Shown here: positions 13,235 to 25,450 of the stretch, piece after piece
How positions within the stretch are numbered: position 1 is the first letter of the stretch
Layout: each line of letters opens with the position of its first letter
Origin: Talinum fruticosum
Taxonomy: Eukaryota; Streptophyta; Magnoliopsida; Caryophyllales; Talinaceae
Assembly (NCBI GenBank): GCA_021018815.1
Contig: JAITYX010000042.1
Coordinates: 4,516,001-4,580,000 of the forward strand
Reading direction: 5' to 3'
Length of the DNA stretch: 64,000 nucleotides
Notes under the pieces: generated by a model
Database searches by the model: none
Told to the model about the DNA's origin: nothing
Seen by the model: the letters and a program-made list of their open reading frames with translations, nothing else
Position numbers and translations under genes: made by a program

Positions 13235-13491
13235 TAGATGCCCATGAATCGTGCTAAATGGTCGTAATAACTTTTGCCTTGTTTACTCACTCACCCCACC
13301 CAGAAAAAAAGAAATAAAAAAGATAAAAATGTAAAGCAGTCAACGTACAAGGGAAATTCATTCTCTCTCTCTCTCTCCTCTTCTTGGTGTAGTCCATCAA
13401 AAATCACAGAGAGTATTAAAGACCCCCATTTAAACCCGAAACCTTCCCCGAACCCCCTTCTCTCTCCTCTCTCTCTCTCTCTCCTCCTAAA

Positions 13492-14541
13492 ATGCTCCGC
13501 CGGATTTTGCAGGCCAATCCGCCGCCGCTCACGGCGGGGATGAGCAACGTTCCTCAACTGTCCTCCGCCGACGTCATTAACGCTCCACGGGAATCTTCTG
13601 GAAGCGACTTGACTCCAGGCATTATGATAACGGTGCTGGTTCTCGCAATCGCCGTGATTCTCTCCGCCTCGTTTTACCTCCTCCTCCGCTTCCTCCGCCG
13701 CCACCGCGACCGCCATCATCTGCAGCATTCCTCCTCCTCGGCCTCCCTCCACCACACTCACCACCAACACCACCGGCATAGCAGCCGGCAAGTCTCGCCG
13801 GCGGATAAGAACCCTCTCATCGACGCCCTCCCTCTGTTCTCCTTTGACTCCCTCGCAGGCGCCGCCGCCAATCAATCATCCGCGGACTGTGCCGTGTGCT
13901 TGTCGAAATTCGAGCCCAAGGATTTGCTCCGCCTCCTCCCGATCTGCTGCCACGCCTTCCACGCCGAGTGCATCGACACGTGGCTCGCCGCCAATCAATC
14001 GTGTCCGCTCTGCCGTTCGCCGATCTTCCTCTCGGAGACGGAGATTTTAGGCAAATTCTCCCACCACCGCCAGAATTCTCTCTCCTCCTCCTCGATCACC
14101 TCTAGTTCCAGAAGCTTCCGTGTCGAGATCGGCAATGTATCCCGCCGTGGTCCGGCGAACTCCGGAGAGATACGGCGCTCGTACTCGATCGGCGACTCCT
14201 TCGACTACGTACTCGACGATGCCGTTTCGGAGGTTCCGGCGGGATCATTCCGGTTTCCGGCCGAATACAAGGCTGAGACGACAGCACCGCCGGTGGAGGA
14301 TTACGGTACATTGGCGGCGGAGGTAGGACCACGTGGCGGGTGGCTAAAGGAATACCTCTCGTATTCTCTCTCCTCCTCAAGGACGACGTCGTTTCGGGGC
14401 TCCGGGAGGTGGTTCTTCACCGGGAGTAGCAGGAGGACCACCGCTGAGTTGCCGCAGAGTCGGGAGCCCGAGTCGGACTTGGAGGCGAGTCAACTCAGCA
14501 ACGAAATCGGTGAGTTGTTCCGGTGGTTGTCAGGGGTGTGA
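13492..14541 (+). CDS. ATL4: ATL4-type RING-H2 E3 ubiquitin ligase
   Basis: Intronless gene, 349 residues, in line with the ATL family. A single hydrophobic segment (about residues 43-66) is followed by a basic, Ser/His-rich stretch and an ATL-like LIDALPLFSF motif in place of the GLD motif. The RING-H2 finger is complete: C133, C136, C152, H154, H157, C160, C171, C174, with the family P150 before the third Cys and W164 after the fifth metal residue, so it should bind E2. The C-terminus carries FRVEIGNVSRR, RRSYSIGDSFDYVLDD and a final EIGELFRWLSGV, which I associate with Arabidopsis ATL4 (RHX1A) rather than other ATLs. It would act at a membrane, ubiquitinating unknown targets. The start is the first ATG after a CT-rich leader. 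GC content is markedly higher than the flanks, as usual for intronless ATL genes. Confidence 0.92.
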   Translation: MLRRILQANPPPLTAGMSNVPQLSSADVINAPRESSGSDLTPGIMITVLVLAIAVILSASFYLLLRFLRRHRDRHHLQHSSSSASLHHTHHQHHRHSSRQVSPADKNPLIDALPLFSFDSLAGAAANQSSADCAVCLSKFEPKDLLRLLPICCHAFHAECIDTWLAANQSCPLCRSPIFLSETEILGKFSHHRQNSLSSSSITSSSRSFRVEIGNVSRRGPANSGEIRRSYSIGDSFDYVLDDAVSEVPAGSFRFPAEYKAETTAPPVEDYGTLAAEVGPRGGWLKEYLSYSLSSSRTTSFRGSGRWFFTGSSRRTTAELPQSREPESDLEASQLSNEIGELFRWLSGV

Positions 14542-15299
14542 CTGGTAATTCTAATGGTAGATTGAGGGCAGTCATGGAATTCCACTCTCTCTCTCTCTGT
14601 GTTTTTTAACTCCTTTTTAATTCTGCTACAATTTTTGGGTGTAAATAGATAGTATTTTTCTGAGACAAATTTCCATAATGAACTGAAGAAATGCTCCCTT
14701 TTATCAATTTCACTTCTTATATATTTGGGGTTGGTCCATTAGTTTTTCAAGATCTTCCCATGGAAAATCTTACTGTTCTTCAAACATTTTTCCTCCCCGA
14801 AATTCAAATTCTAAATGTAGCTACAATATATCATTTCTCCTTCTTATGCTATGAATTCTATATAAGACGATAATGACTCGTAAAAATTTTATGACAGATG
14901 AACTTACGTAGCTAATATCATATTTATTTTCTTTCAAAAGTACGATAGTGAAGTCATGGCACATTGTTTAACATGACAAGGATCTTTTGGTGAAAATTGA
15001 ATTGTCTTTTCTCGATATTTATATCCACATTAATTTTAACAAACTTCACCCAGAAAAAAAAAACCAAAAAAAGGGGTAAAAGGGGAGAAGGAAATAGTAG
15101 TAGCAGTGAAAAGAAAAATGATTCGAAGCTTAAATAAATAACAAAGGAGGAGGTAAAAAGATGACTTCCGTCGCACTCCAAAGAAATGCAGCGAAATGAA
15201 AAGGAAGAAACATGGGATTGGGATTTGGAGGAGAGAGAAGAGAGAGAGAGAGAGGCAGAAACATAAACATTCGATTCTATTTTTGTTCAGAACGTCCCT

Positions 15300-15331
<32 letters not shown>

Positions 15332-15385
15332 CTTCTTTTTCTCTGAGATTTTCTTTTAGTACGGGGATTTGGGAAAGGGGAGGGG

Positions 15386-15420
<35 letters not shown>
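15300..15420. repeat. (CT)n tract followed by (ATA)n tract
   Basis: CCCTCTCCCTCTCTCTCTC-type repeat at 15296-15345 and an AAT trinucleotide run at 15387-15420. Confidence 0.9.
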
Positions 15421-15934
15421 TAGTAATAATGTTTAGATTAATTTTAAATTTAATTTGAATACTGTGAAAATGGATAAAGTTGGGGGGGAATACAAATTAG
15501 TTGAAAAGGCAAGTGAGGAAGTTGTGTGTGTGTTGTTGTTGTGCTAACCTTTCTTTCTTTGCCATGATTAAAAAAATTGTGTTCATATGTTTTATTTGTT
15601 TGTTTGTTTGGGAAGCGTTACAATTGTTGTTGTTTTTGGTGGTCGATGTTCGTGTGAGTCACATAGCTTGGATTTTATGTCGGTTTTATTGAAACGTTAT
15701 TCTTGTGTCTTATTTTGTATTTTTAATTTTAAAAGGTAGGAAGTTTATATAATTAAATGTCTCATCGGTGTAATTAAAAATATAAAATTGTGTATCAGTT
15801 AGTTCAATTCATACATACACACTAGCCTCTTCATGGGGAAAGAGTTTTTTTATTTTTAATATTTTTTTGCTATTTTTTAAAAATATTAATATGTATGTTG
15901 TGAACTTACCTTGTCTTTCCCAAAGTGTTTTATA

Positions 15935-16155
15935 CTCCTTGTTTAGTAATATATGATATTTTGATGAACTTTTTCGGTTCACAATATCTATCACTTTATA
16001 ATTTTAGCGATAAATTAATTTTTTTTATTTTCAATGAAATATTAAAACAACTTACTCTTTTAACACAAATTATATTTCAGTACCTTATGCCCTTTTGGGT
16101 TTGGGGGCAGTTATATACTTCATTAAGGTAGGTATTAATTTAAGCTGAATGGAGT
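15935..16155. mobile_element. Stowaway-like MITE relic
   Basis: Shares TTTCAATGAAATAT and CTTTTAACACAAATT with the element near 10075 and ends near GAATGGAGTCC, a degenerate terminus. Ends are not well defined. Confidence 0.4.
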
Positions 16156-16805
16156 CCCCAGGCATAAGATAAGATGAGCATTTCTGCAAAGAAAGCTAGT
16201 TTTGAAAGTGTTTCAAAACCAGCATTTACATGCAATAAATGGAGGCTTATAAATGCCACTGAATAATAGAGTAGACATCTAAGAAAGTGAAGTAACACAA
16301 AATTAGAGGGCACTCAATGTTTGCTTAAATGTTGTGGGCCAATTCATTTGGTTGAAATAAATGGACCATAAACCTACACAATTTCCCTCTTATTATGATC
16401 CTGCTTCAATTTAATGACTTTATGACCCCTTAATCCTGGGCTATCCTGCCACCTTCAAGGGCTACCCTCCCTCCCCGTTCAAAATTAACATTTTGTTTAT
16501 ATATATTTATCTGAAAGTCACTGATACTAAGGGATGTCAATGAGGCGGGAAATTGTAATCTGTTTTGAAAATGAAACCCGGCCCAACAAAGAGGTTGAGT
16601 GTCGATGTCTTACGAGGGATAAGAGTAGCTGTTTTCAAAATTACTAGGAAACGAGAGTAACATCCTATATATGTTATATAATAGTTAAAAGAGGGTATTC
16701 AACAAAACTTGTTCAAAATGTGGTTTTAATTTTTTTTGGTTGGGGGGTGTGTTGGACATTGAACAAGAAAAAGTCATTAAAGGAAAAATGATACATCTGC
16801 AAAGT

Positions 16806-19800
16806 TCAGGACCATATAGTGTAGGAAGAGTAATGATAAAATACCCAATGAGCCCCTAAAAATACAGCACCTTTCATCCTACTTGAGTGGCTGCAAGTTG
16901 TATTGGTTCCACTGAAGCACCCCTGTCTCTGTTTGATCCCTAGTCCATGATGTTCAAGCATGAAACTGGAGTTCCTCTGGCCACTACTAAACAGCACACA
17001 CCAAAAGAAATGGCGTTTATGGATCGAAGCCAGTCCTACTCCCACCTCGGTATGTGTCTTGTTTTTGATGGCCGAGAGAGAGTTTTTGTCCCGAAAAAGA
17101 ACCTCTGAGAAGGCTTTCGATGGCTCGAGGTACCTTGAATGGCACCCCACAATAATCCCGGATATCATGCCAATAGTGGGGAGCTCAACCCCACAATCAG
17201 GAGCGAAAACCTCAGTGAACTCGTCTTCCAATGGATGACAGCTTACAGTGTTGTTGATGGTGCACTCACCCTTGCACTCCCCTGCATATTGCAAGGCCAT
17301 GCACCCGAGACCTGGACTGTCATACAGCGCTGCGAGCTTCAGGCTAGTGCGGTTCTTGTTGATAATGTCGACAAGTTCTTTTGCAGGATTCCCTGTGTGC
17401 AACAATTAGACTTAGTGTTGCCCATTTTTTTTTTGTTGAGATGAGGAAGGGGAGGCATGCAAATTATAAAGCAATGCAAGGTCCATGGTATAACCACCGC
17501 GCGGGAGGGGGTGGGGAGAGGAGAAGCCCATATCATACTCAAGTTTCATTGGTGTCCAAATCCATACCTGGAGTCCTACAACTTTTTTACATTGAATGTA
17601 CCGCACGATTCATATACCATGATGTGAACCCAGAAGCCCAAGGTAGACTCAATTAGTGTAATTGAGCAGCAATTCTGCTCCCGTACTGCTATCAAATGCC
17701 TGGTCCCGGGTGAACATGACAGCTAGAGTCCGTGGTGGGGCAGAGGAAGAGAATGATTATATAACATACAGTTCTATATTCTTGACTGTAACATAAGCCC
17801 TCAATCAAAATAGTGAAACTACTAAATTTCTCCTGCTGTGAATAAATCACAGGAAAAGGACACAGCAGCTGGGGCACAACCTAGTTTAAAATGAAACTGG
17901 GTTTGGTTTTGCACCTTGAGAAACCAAGTCCTGTTTGCACTGACATCATCTGTTGGGACTTAGAAGTAGTTCTGAATAGTCTAGGTTCCAAACAAATGGC
18001 AATCCATCCAAGGGTAAGCTGTAAGCACCCCCTCTCGGATAAGAGAGGTTGAGGGTTAAAATTCCAATGCAAGATTTGCCCCTTTCTATGTGCTAGGCTT
18101 ACCCCTCTATCCCCCTTTGCCATGGGCTCTTTACCCTCTCAGCCTAGGAGGTGGCCTAGCCTAGCCTGGAACAAAAACGGGAAAAAGAGGGTGGTGGTGG
18201 TAAGGCGATTCATTAAAGAAACAAAAGAATGTGCTGTACAGAAATTACCAAAGGTTCAGGTAACAGTGCATATTGAGATTTGAAATTAATGTATTGGTCC
18301 AAGGACCCGGAAACACAGCCTAGAATATATAGATTTTCCATTTTTCAGGACATACTAGATATTAAGACATGAATATGATACTTGGACTTTTTGAATCACA
18401 CTAAAATATGCATGTTATCAAAAAGTGGGAGTGCCATAACTGAGCATATGCCTCTGGCTATTTGTATCCAAGACTTCATAACCTATACTCCAGCTACTCA
18501 AACATGGCTATGATGCTGCCCATTAGTTCCAAACACGTGAACCCTTTTACAAGAAAATAGACACAGCAAAAGGGTAAGATGTCAAAGATAAACTAATAAA
18601 CACAGAGAAGTTTCTACATTTGAAAAGACAGCAGCAATTGCTAGGTATATAAACTAATTAGGTGAAACTAGGCAGAGGCTTGGACAAAGAACAAGGATCA
18701 ACTTTAACTTCTTAATTTCACGAATACTGAAGAAGAATATGACCTGAAATGAAATGTCCATATTTGAGGACAGGGAAATCGCACTGCCCTTGGACATTCT
18801 CTTAATGCAAGATATTAAAACATGATATAAATTCATTTGGTTATGCTTTTCTCCGAAAGGCTGATTGGACAGAATTTCTAATCCTTTTAGTTATCCATTC
18901 TATTCAAAGTGCCAGCTTCCCAACAAGATCAGGAATATGATTTCATGCCAAATATGAATTCTTTATAGGACTCCATTGATTATCAATCATCTTGCCTCAA
19001 TTCACTAAACCATTTAACTCTAAATGTTGTCCCCCCGCGCGACTGATTCCGGATCAAGTAATAACCAGTTACGGCCAGAGGTTGAAGCTCAAAATCAGCG
19101 TGCAAAACCATTGTTCACTTGTCTTTTCCAAAGTTGACTTCTTACCCCCAACATTTCTCCAACCCTTTTTCTTGTAGAAAGACCAAATGGATACCTTCTT
19201 TGGGTAATAGACTATTTTAACCATAATACAGCTGCTCTCCTGGATAGAGAAGAGCATAGACTTCTCTAGAACTGAGTCTACGTCACTGATGACTAATCCA
19301 TCTTAGATTGAATTCAACAGTAATAGAACGTTAAAATTGGAGAGTTTTTGCTTAAAACCACTTGGCTGCTTGTCTCTCTCCCACTGTGCTTCCTATTTGC
19401 TTTTATTCCTTTCATATAGGTATAGTCTTACCTACTATACCTTTGTCAATGCTTGTGAACTTATCATTCTTCCTCCCATATATATCCGAACCACCACTCA
19501 ATCTCATCAGAAGGAAATAAAAGTTCCAACAAGAACAAAACCAGCACTACCAACAAAAAAACCACGAGGCATTATCCAACAAGGTCTATCCATGAAACCT
19601 TACCCCTGATAAGCAGATAGGTTATTTAGCAAAGGTCATGACTGGAGTGGCGTTTGAGTGGAAATAAAGATGAAAGAACACTTAAATGTTCAACTAGGAA
19701 ATACATTTACAACTGATGCCCATTGTTCAAGCACAATAAACACAGAGATTGACCAAAGCAGGATGACTTCAAAATTATGCAAGTGAGGATTCAAAAAGGC

Positions 19801-20395
19801 TAATTGAAGCTCACCCAAAAGATTAAAGTTCATACATCCTTCCAACTTCCAACATGTGAAAGAAGTACAACATCCCTCTACCCCTTATAATCTTCCTCCT
19901 AAAACTTGCTCTATAATATGATGACAACTCCATTACCATGTCACACTTTGAGGAGAGCTACTTAGGCAATCAAGACAATAATACACACTATTGCAGTTTT
20001 ACCATTTCGAAAACACATAAAAGCTTGAATTCTGCCATTTCAGGCATAATAGCTAAATTTCAGCAATCCACTCACAAACTATTCCAAAAGCTTCTATTTT
20101 GATCCAACCCCTCACCATTTTAGCTCAATCAACATTCACAACCATTCAACCACAAAATACTGCCCAAAACAAGCATGTTTGAACATTATCTTTAAATGCC
20201 CACAATGCCAAGCCAATATAGAGAACACCTATATCAAAACAAGGGAGAGAAAGACAGAAATTATGAACAAAGAGAGAGAAACAACTGAAAATTTTCATGA
20301 GCTTTACCATGAGCTTTCTTGGAGCAAACTTCAGACACCAGCAACAAACAAGAAACCAGGAGAAAGTGGAAGCAGATAACCCTCTTAACCATCAT
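16806..20395 (-). CDS. secreted, probably GPI-anchored Cys-rich protein of unknown function
   Basis: Two exons on the minus strand: 20308-20395 (signal peptide) and 16806-17392, separated by a 2.9-kb intron with GT-AG ends; phase 1 on both sides restores a GGG codon in AHGNPAKEL. Product is 224 residues. Residues 1-29 (MMVKRVICFHFLLVSCLLLV...) form a classic signal peptide; the body has regularly spaced Cys (CMALQYAGECKGEC, FAPDCGVELP, IIVGCHSRYLEP, FFWCVLF, GIKQRQGCF) and N-glycosylation sequons, and the tail from about residue 197 is weakly hydrophobic after a Ser/Arg spacer, compatible with a GPI signal. I recognise a plant-specific family with the HGNP...IINKNRT opening, distantly reminiscent of At5g19230-type GPI proteins; no enzymatic role is known to me. 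A second in-frame ATG at 20390-20392 could also start it. It is divergent from CPN10, 1.47 kb away. Confidence 0.75.
17393..20307 (-). other. 2.9-kb intron of the GPI-type gene
   Basis: Donor GTAAAG at 20302-20307 and acceptor CACAG at 17393-17397 (minus strand). No further exon is needed because the two coding parts join in frame and in family order. It contains a GC-richer stretch near 18000-18190 with no assigned identity. Confidence 0.6.
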
Positions 20396-21869
20396 TCAAC
20401 AACACCCCACCAAATTGCTGAAACGGGCACTCAATTTTCTTCAAAAGGGAGTGAAATGAGCGAAACCCTAATCAACCCTCCTTTCCAAAAACCCCTGATT
20501 GAAAAAGGGTACGAGCTTTGCCTGTGGGAATGGAAAGAAAGGGGTAGCTAGCTTGGGGACATCATATTTGGTGTTTTGGAGAGAGAAAAGGAGGTGGAAA
20601 AAGGACAGTGTGGACTGGAGTCTGGACCCAACTAGGAGTTTTTGTGGGGTGATATTCGAGCGAGAGATTCACACACCCATTGCCCATTAGGCCATCACGT
20701 TTTGACGTTTTGCTTTTTTCCAAATTGACAAAGAAAAGAAAGGCGCGAAACACAAGAAGAGTTGCTAGGCTGTATACAAATTTCCGCCATTGTTGGTGCT
20801 GATTTTCGTATCACCAACAGATGATTGGATGTACTCCCAGAATACAAGGAAAGTTTTACAATTATTATCAATCTCTTTTTCTCTCGACAAAAATCACAAT
20901 TTTTGCTAAGACTTTAAGTTCAGATTAGATTTCCATTTTAAAGATTCTTATTAAATTTCTTGAATTATAATTCCTTTTTAAAGAAAGTTAGGTAGTTAGT
21001 TAACAGTGCTAGTGTTCTAACTTGTAATTGTTTTTGATCATCCTAATTTGTAATTAGTAACTCGTCTTATACGCATTTGGGAGTATCTCGCTCTTCGCCA
21101 TACGTCGTGAGGTAATTGAATGAATTGAAAAGTAGGAGGATTTTGTGGGGTTAATCTTTCTCTCTCCCGAAAGTATATGCTCCCATGAGTATTTCAGAAT
21201 TTGCATGTAACTAGCCGGTGACACTCGCCATTTGCCTTTAATAGTGCACTGCAACGGTTTTATCGTATCATAAACTAATGGATGGACAGTTGATATGTAG
21301 GAATAAACTAGCTTGGCCTATATCTGACCTCTAAAGGCCATTTAATAAACTTCATATGAGCTTCTACATAGCCGAAGTACCTAGGTAAGATTTTGTAATC
21401 CACTATTGCTTTTGTTTCGATTCAAAGATCTCAGATCGATAATTCATACATCAATATCGATTTAACATTAATCCACTTATTGTCGCCCAATAGTGGGCTC
21501 AGTAGAAATACGTGCTCAAAAAAAGGGACAAGTCTATTTTAGGCCCATAAAGTAAATTGAACAAACTTAGAAATGGGCCATATTGGGCTCACACAACAGA
21601 AGACCCGGCCCAACCCACAATGTACAAAGAGAACCCACTAGCCACACTAGGCAGTCCTCGAACTTTCCAGAACCCAGGCTAGCCAAATCAGCATTGGGAC
21701 ACACCATCACCATTTCGCCATCGAAAATCAACGGGTGAAAATCCATCAATCCAGCTCCGTTACAATTTATACAACAATCAAACGGTCCAAATTCTCATTC
21801 TTCTTGCTTCTCCAAAACCCAAAATCGCCGTCTCTCTCTCTTTATCTCTCTCTCTCTCGAAGCTTATCC
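20396..21869. promoter_or_regulatory. divergent intergenic region between GPI-type gene and CPN10
   Basis: The two genes point away from each other. The right side ends in a CT-rich leader (21830-21858) just before the CPN10 ATG; the left side near 20396-20500 is the leader of the GPI-type gene. No clear shared TATA box was seen. Confidence 0.5.
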
Positions 21870-24674
21870 ATGGCGTCCGCTACAGCTGCCTTCGTTACAG
21901 TGGCGAAGCCCTCACCTCTAAACGCTACCAACCTTCCTCGTCACTCGAACCAGAGACTACTGGGTGTGTTGATTTTCCTACAAATTCATCTTGAAATTCT
22001 CCAAACCCCATCATAATTCGAATTCTTTCTAGTACTAATTTTTGTGGGTTATACTTATTTGTTTCAGGTTTAAGAAGAAATGCACTTAGAATCAATGCAA
22101 TTGCCAAAAAGTGGGAGCCCACTAAGGTATTCTACATGAATTTCCTCCTTATTCTGCACTTTCTTCTGTTTCATTCTCTGGGTTTGTTGAAATGACAAAT
22201 GAGCTTCAAAATCATATGTTTTTGTGTCTTCTGATGGAAGTTAGCTTGTAGGTTGTTCCATGAATTATGATTTTGTGTCATCTGTTATTACATGAATTAA
22301 ATTTGTGTGTTCTTCTTTACCCTTTGTTTATTTTAGGTTGTTCCACAGGCTGATAGAGTTCTGATTCGTCTGGAGGAGCTTCCTGAGGTATAATCTTTTG
22401 TTTAATTAGTTTCTGCAATCTTAGTTAAGGTACTAGATGTGGTTTATGATGCTATTGCAACTCGGCTTTTGTTTAATTTGTGCAACTAATACCACTATCT
22501 TCAACAAATGGTTGTCTATGAAGTTCTATTCTTCAAGCTTTAAGTAAATATTGTTCAAGGATTGCAATTTGCCCCAACTTCGCTTAGGATGATGGGGGAA
22601 AAATTTGCCTTCCGCTTTGCATGAACAAGCTATATTTGATATCAACCTAGACCAAAAATAAGGCAACCTGATTTAACCGGGCAAAATTGAATTTGATTTG
22701 CATACAAATAGCATTTTTGAACGAGTGCATTGGGCAAATAACTAGTAGACACAAATATTACCCTAACCTAGTCTCAATCCAACTATTCTATAGCCATTTT
22801 GTCTTGTTGGATATGAGCTCAACATGGATGACCTGTCTGCCAAGTCTAATTAAGAATATAAACTAGTTTCATGAGGCCAAGCTTCAATTTCTATAGTACC
22901 TAAGCTAGAGTCCTTGTGCCCTTCTCTATCACCCTTGCTTTTGAGGTTTGACAAAACAATGCTGGTAAAGCCGAGGCCAGTGCTTGTTGTGATATGATTG
23001 CTGACAAGATTTCTTGTCGTAGCAAACTAATATACATGGCTACTAGACCTTGTATAAATGAAACTTTAAAATGATTTATATTATTGGATTTGTGTGAGGA
23101 GTAGGATATTTTACCCAAACTCAGTTACAAGTATTTAATATGGGTACAACAGCCTATTTTATAAGAAGTGTGGATTTTTAAGGTCTAATGAAGAGCCAAA
23201 GATATATGATGATGTTACACTGTCTAGTATCCGGTTCGAATACTTGGGGGTGAAATTAACAGCTTCAGTAACATGGAGATGAGGTTTTTATTTGAGCAAT
23301 CTTGTCAGGAAGCTTGTATTTGGAAGTCATGAGGCTCTTGTTGGGGATTCATACTTCATTCTTCATTCATAGGGATGATCTAATATGAAAGGACCTGAGT
23401 TTAGAGGAAGAGGGAGTCAAAATCGGGATATGGGAACCTTCTTCTACCAAAAGCCTATAGTGGATTCTAAGTTACCCACATCCACCAGACAGCCCCTTTG
23501 TTGGGTTGTTAGCATTGGATATTTCTTCAAAATGCAAGATTTGGTGTTACTTTACAGAAGTGACCTTCATATATTTTAGAAGAATTTTAGGCTAAAGCAG
23601 AAATCCATCTCCAGTGGAGATAGAACAATAGACCCGATCATCCTTGATGAGCACATTTCTGAAGTGAAAACACATTGTTCAGCTGGCTTCTGATTACATT
23701 CTGTAATAGCCAATTGGCATATTATCCTTTTGTTTTCTATTCTGATTGACGGTTTTGTTCTTTGGTACAACCTTCTTCCTTTTCTGCTGGAACCGATATC
23801 AACGAAGCATCACTTTTCTGGCTCTATACTGAGCAGATTTTACCTATTTATTGGTCATATGTAAATTTCTAGTAGAGATAATGAGCTTTGTTACTTTGAT
23901 ACTGATACAACCCTCTTCCTTTTCTGCTGGAGTTGATATTCATAAAGCGTTATTTTTCAGTGCTTCTTACTGAGCAGATGTCCATTATGTTATTCGTATA
24001 CTTTGTGCAATCTTGCTGCATTCTCTAACTGTCGTTTTCCTCAGAAATCAGCTGGTGGAGTTCTTTTGCCCAAGTCAGCTGTGAAATTTGAGAGGTACCT
24101 GATGGGTGAGGTACGAAAGTTCTCCTTTTGAGAGGTATGAGTTTCCACTTGTCATGTTTGAAAGCAAACTAATCCAAAAACTGTGATCAAATTGCAGATT
24201 CTCAACGTCGGCTCTGAGGTTGGAGAAGTAGAGCCCGGAAAGAAGGTATAAACACAAGTAAATTTTACCATTTAACCAACATTGGTCAAGAGTTCACAAT
24301 ATCCTTTCTGAATCCAAAACTCATTTTGATTTGGGGTAGCAAACTGAGGATTAAGTTTACGCTAAACCTGATAAGTTGGGCAGTGCTCGAAATTCAGATA
24401 ATTTGTTGTCCAATACCCTTTTGTTAGGGTAAGAATAAATTTCAGTAATCATGTTGGACAAGTCAGATAAATTTGAGTAATCATGCTGGACAAACTTACG
24501 TCAAATTAACTCTAATTTCTGGTGATGATTCCCTAAAGAGCTACTGAATGTGCTGATTCTGGTGTGGTGGTGCAGGTGCTTTTCTCTGACATTAATGCCT
24601 ATGAAGTGGATCTAGGGACCGAGTCACGGCACTGCTTCTGCAAAGAGAGTGATCTCTTGGCAGTAGTTGAGTGA
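21870..24674 (+). CDS. CPN10: chloroplast 10-kDa chaperonin (GroES-like, CPN10)
   Basis: Co-chaperonin that caps chloroplast Cpn60 and helps fold imported and plastid-made proteins in the stroma. Six exons: 21870-21963, 22068-22126, 22337-22387, 24045-24110, 24198-24245, 24576-24674; all GT-AG, phases consistent, 138 residues, the usual length of the single-domain chloroplast CPN10. Residues 1 to about 45 are Ser/Ala/Thr-rich with few acids, a chloroplast transit peptide. The GroES fold starts at about KVVPQADRVLIRLEE; the mobile loop that contacts Cpn60 is KSAGGVLLPKSA (69-80) with its hydrophobic VLL; then GEILNVGSEVGEVEPGKKVLF and a C-terminal ESDLLAVVE. It is a single domain, unlike the double-domain CPN20. 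Intron 3 is long (1.66 kb) and carries an internal duplication. Confidence 0.93.
23765..23985. repeat. imperfect duplication inside CPN10 intron 3
   Basis: Two diverged units, about 23768-23845 and 23906-23985, share TACAACC(T/C)TCTTCCTTTTCTGCTGGA, then GATAT(C/T)-A-C-AAAGC and ACTGAGCAGAT, about 138 bp apart. Confidence 0.6.
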
Positions 24675-24999
24675 AAAGTCCTATAAATCAAGGAAAGGAG
24701 CTTTAGGCACTGCATTGTTCTTAGTTTGAGTTTTGTTTCTTTTTCTTTTCCTGAATTGAACCTAATCTTCTACTTAAGCAGTTGAAAATGTAAAATTCGG
24801 GAATCAGTATAAAAAAGAGGCTGTCATTGTATTGTTTGTTTGAATTTGTTTCTTTGTTTTTTTCACTAGTAGAATTTTGAAAATAGTGTTTCTTCAAAAT
24901 CCGCCAGGTTTTACGAACGAAGTACATACATGAACGTGTAGATTTAAAATACTATATATAATCGTTCAATAATCATAATAAATAGTTTATTTTAATCTA
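24675..24999. other. CPN10 3' flank
   Basis: T-rich sequence after the CPN10 stop, probably 3' UTR to about 24850; nothing else recognised before the plastid-derived block. Confidence 0.5.
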
Positions 25000-25450
25000 A
25001 TAATCCCGTTATTTGTAATCCAACAACTAATCTTAGATTTTTAATACGTAAATCTCGCCAAATAAAGGCAAAACATTGTTTATTTATGATACTTTTCAAA
25101 ACATTGATCAATCGGAGGAGCAATATCACCATTTTTATGGTGATATTCAATAAGATACCAAAGTGCATGATTCGCTCATTCCATACCAGAAAAATCGCGG
25201 AAATTTTTTCATAACACGGATTACTATTTCTCAATGATATCCCCGATCAAAACAATTGACTGAATCTCGTGAAACCATTTCATAGAAGTTCATTGATATC
25301 TTCTTTTATAAAACAAATCGACTTTGATTCTTGAATAATCTACATCACTTCTACTTCTATTGTAACAAAAGATTTCCTTTTTATATGGAAAAGACCCGTA
25401 TCAATAATTATGATTTTACGTATAGACAATTCTTCAATATAGTTACGCAT
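25000..25450 (+). pseudogene. plastid ycf2-derived fragment in the nucleus (NUPT)
   Basis: Read on +, short in-frame blocks in several frames match Ycf2: FHNTDYYFSMIS near 25190-25230, LVKPFHRSSLISSF near 25266-25310, then, after a frame change, blocks corresponding to [20 protein letters not shown] and [15 protein letters not shown] to about 25443. Order and spacing follow one continuous stretch of Ycf2, but stops and frame changes interrupt it. The block is bounded by poor AT sequence and lies between nuclear genes, so it is a decayed insertion of plastid DNA rather than contamination. ycf2 normally sits in the plastid inverted repeat. Residue matches are from memory of the family. Confidence 0.78.

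Larger units (their letters stand above)
14542..16805. other. intergenic, no gene recognised
   Basis: Holds the 3' end of the ATL4-type gene, a GA/CT tract at 15235-15345, an ATA microsatellite (15387-15420) and a Stowaway-like relic. The arrangement at 15200-15420 resembles a plant 5' leader, but no coding exon follows within reach on either strand. Confidence 0.6.

Noticed and set aside
13291..13875. 194-codon minus-strand frame opposite ATL4
   Set aside because: Antisense shadow of a GC-rich coding exon; the plus-strand product has a complete RING.
15196..15420. Open frame within GA/CT and AAT repeats
   Set aside because: Low-complexity translation; no homologue recognised.
17990..18190. 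GC-richer block with GGGTTAAAATTCC (B-box-like) inside the GPI-type intron
   Set aside because: No A box at the right spacing, no tail, no flanking duplication; could be an old SINE but not supported.
24992..25234. 80-codon minus-strand frame
   Set aside because: Antisense of the ycf2-derived block; the sense strand gives the recognisable plastid match.
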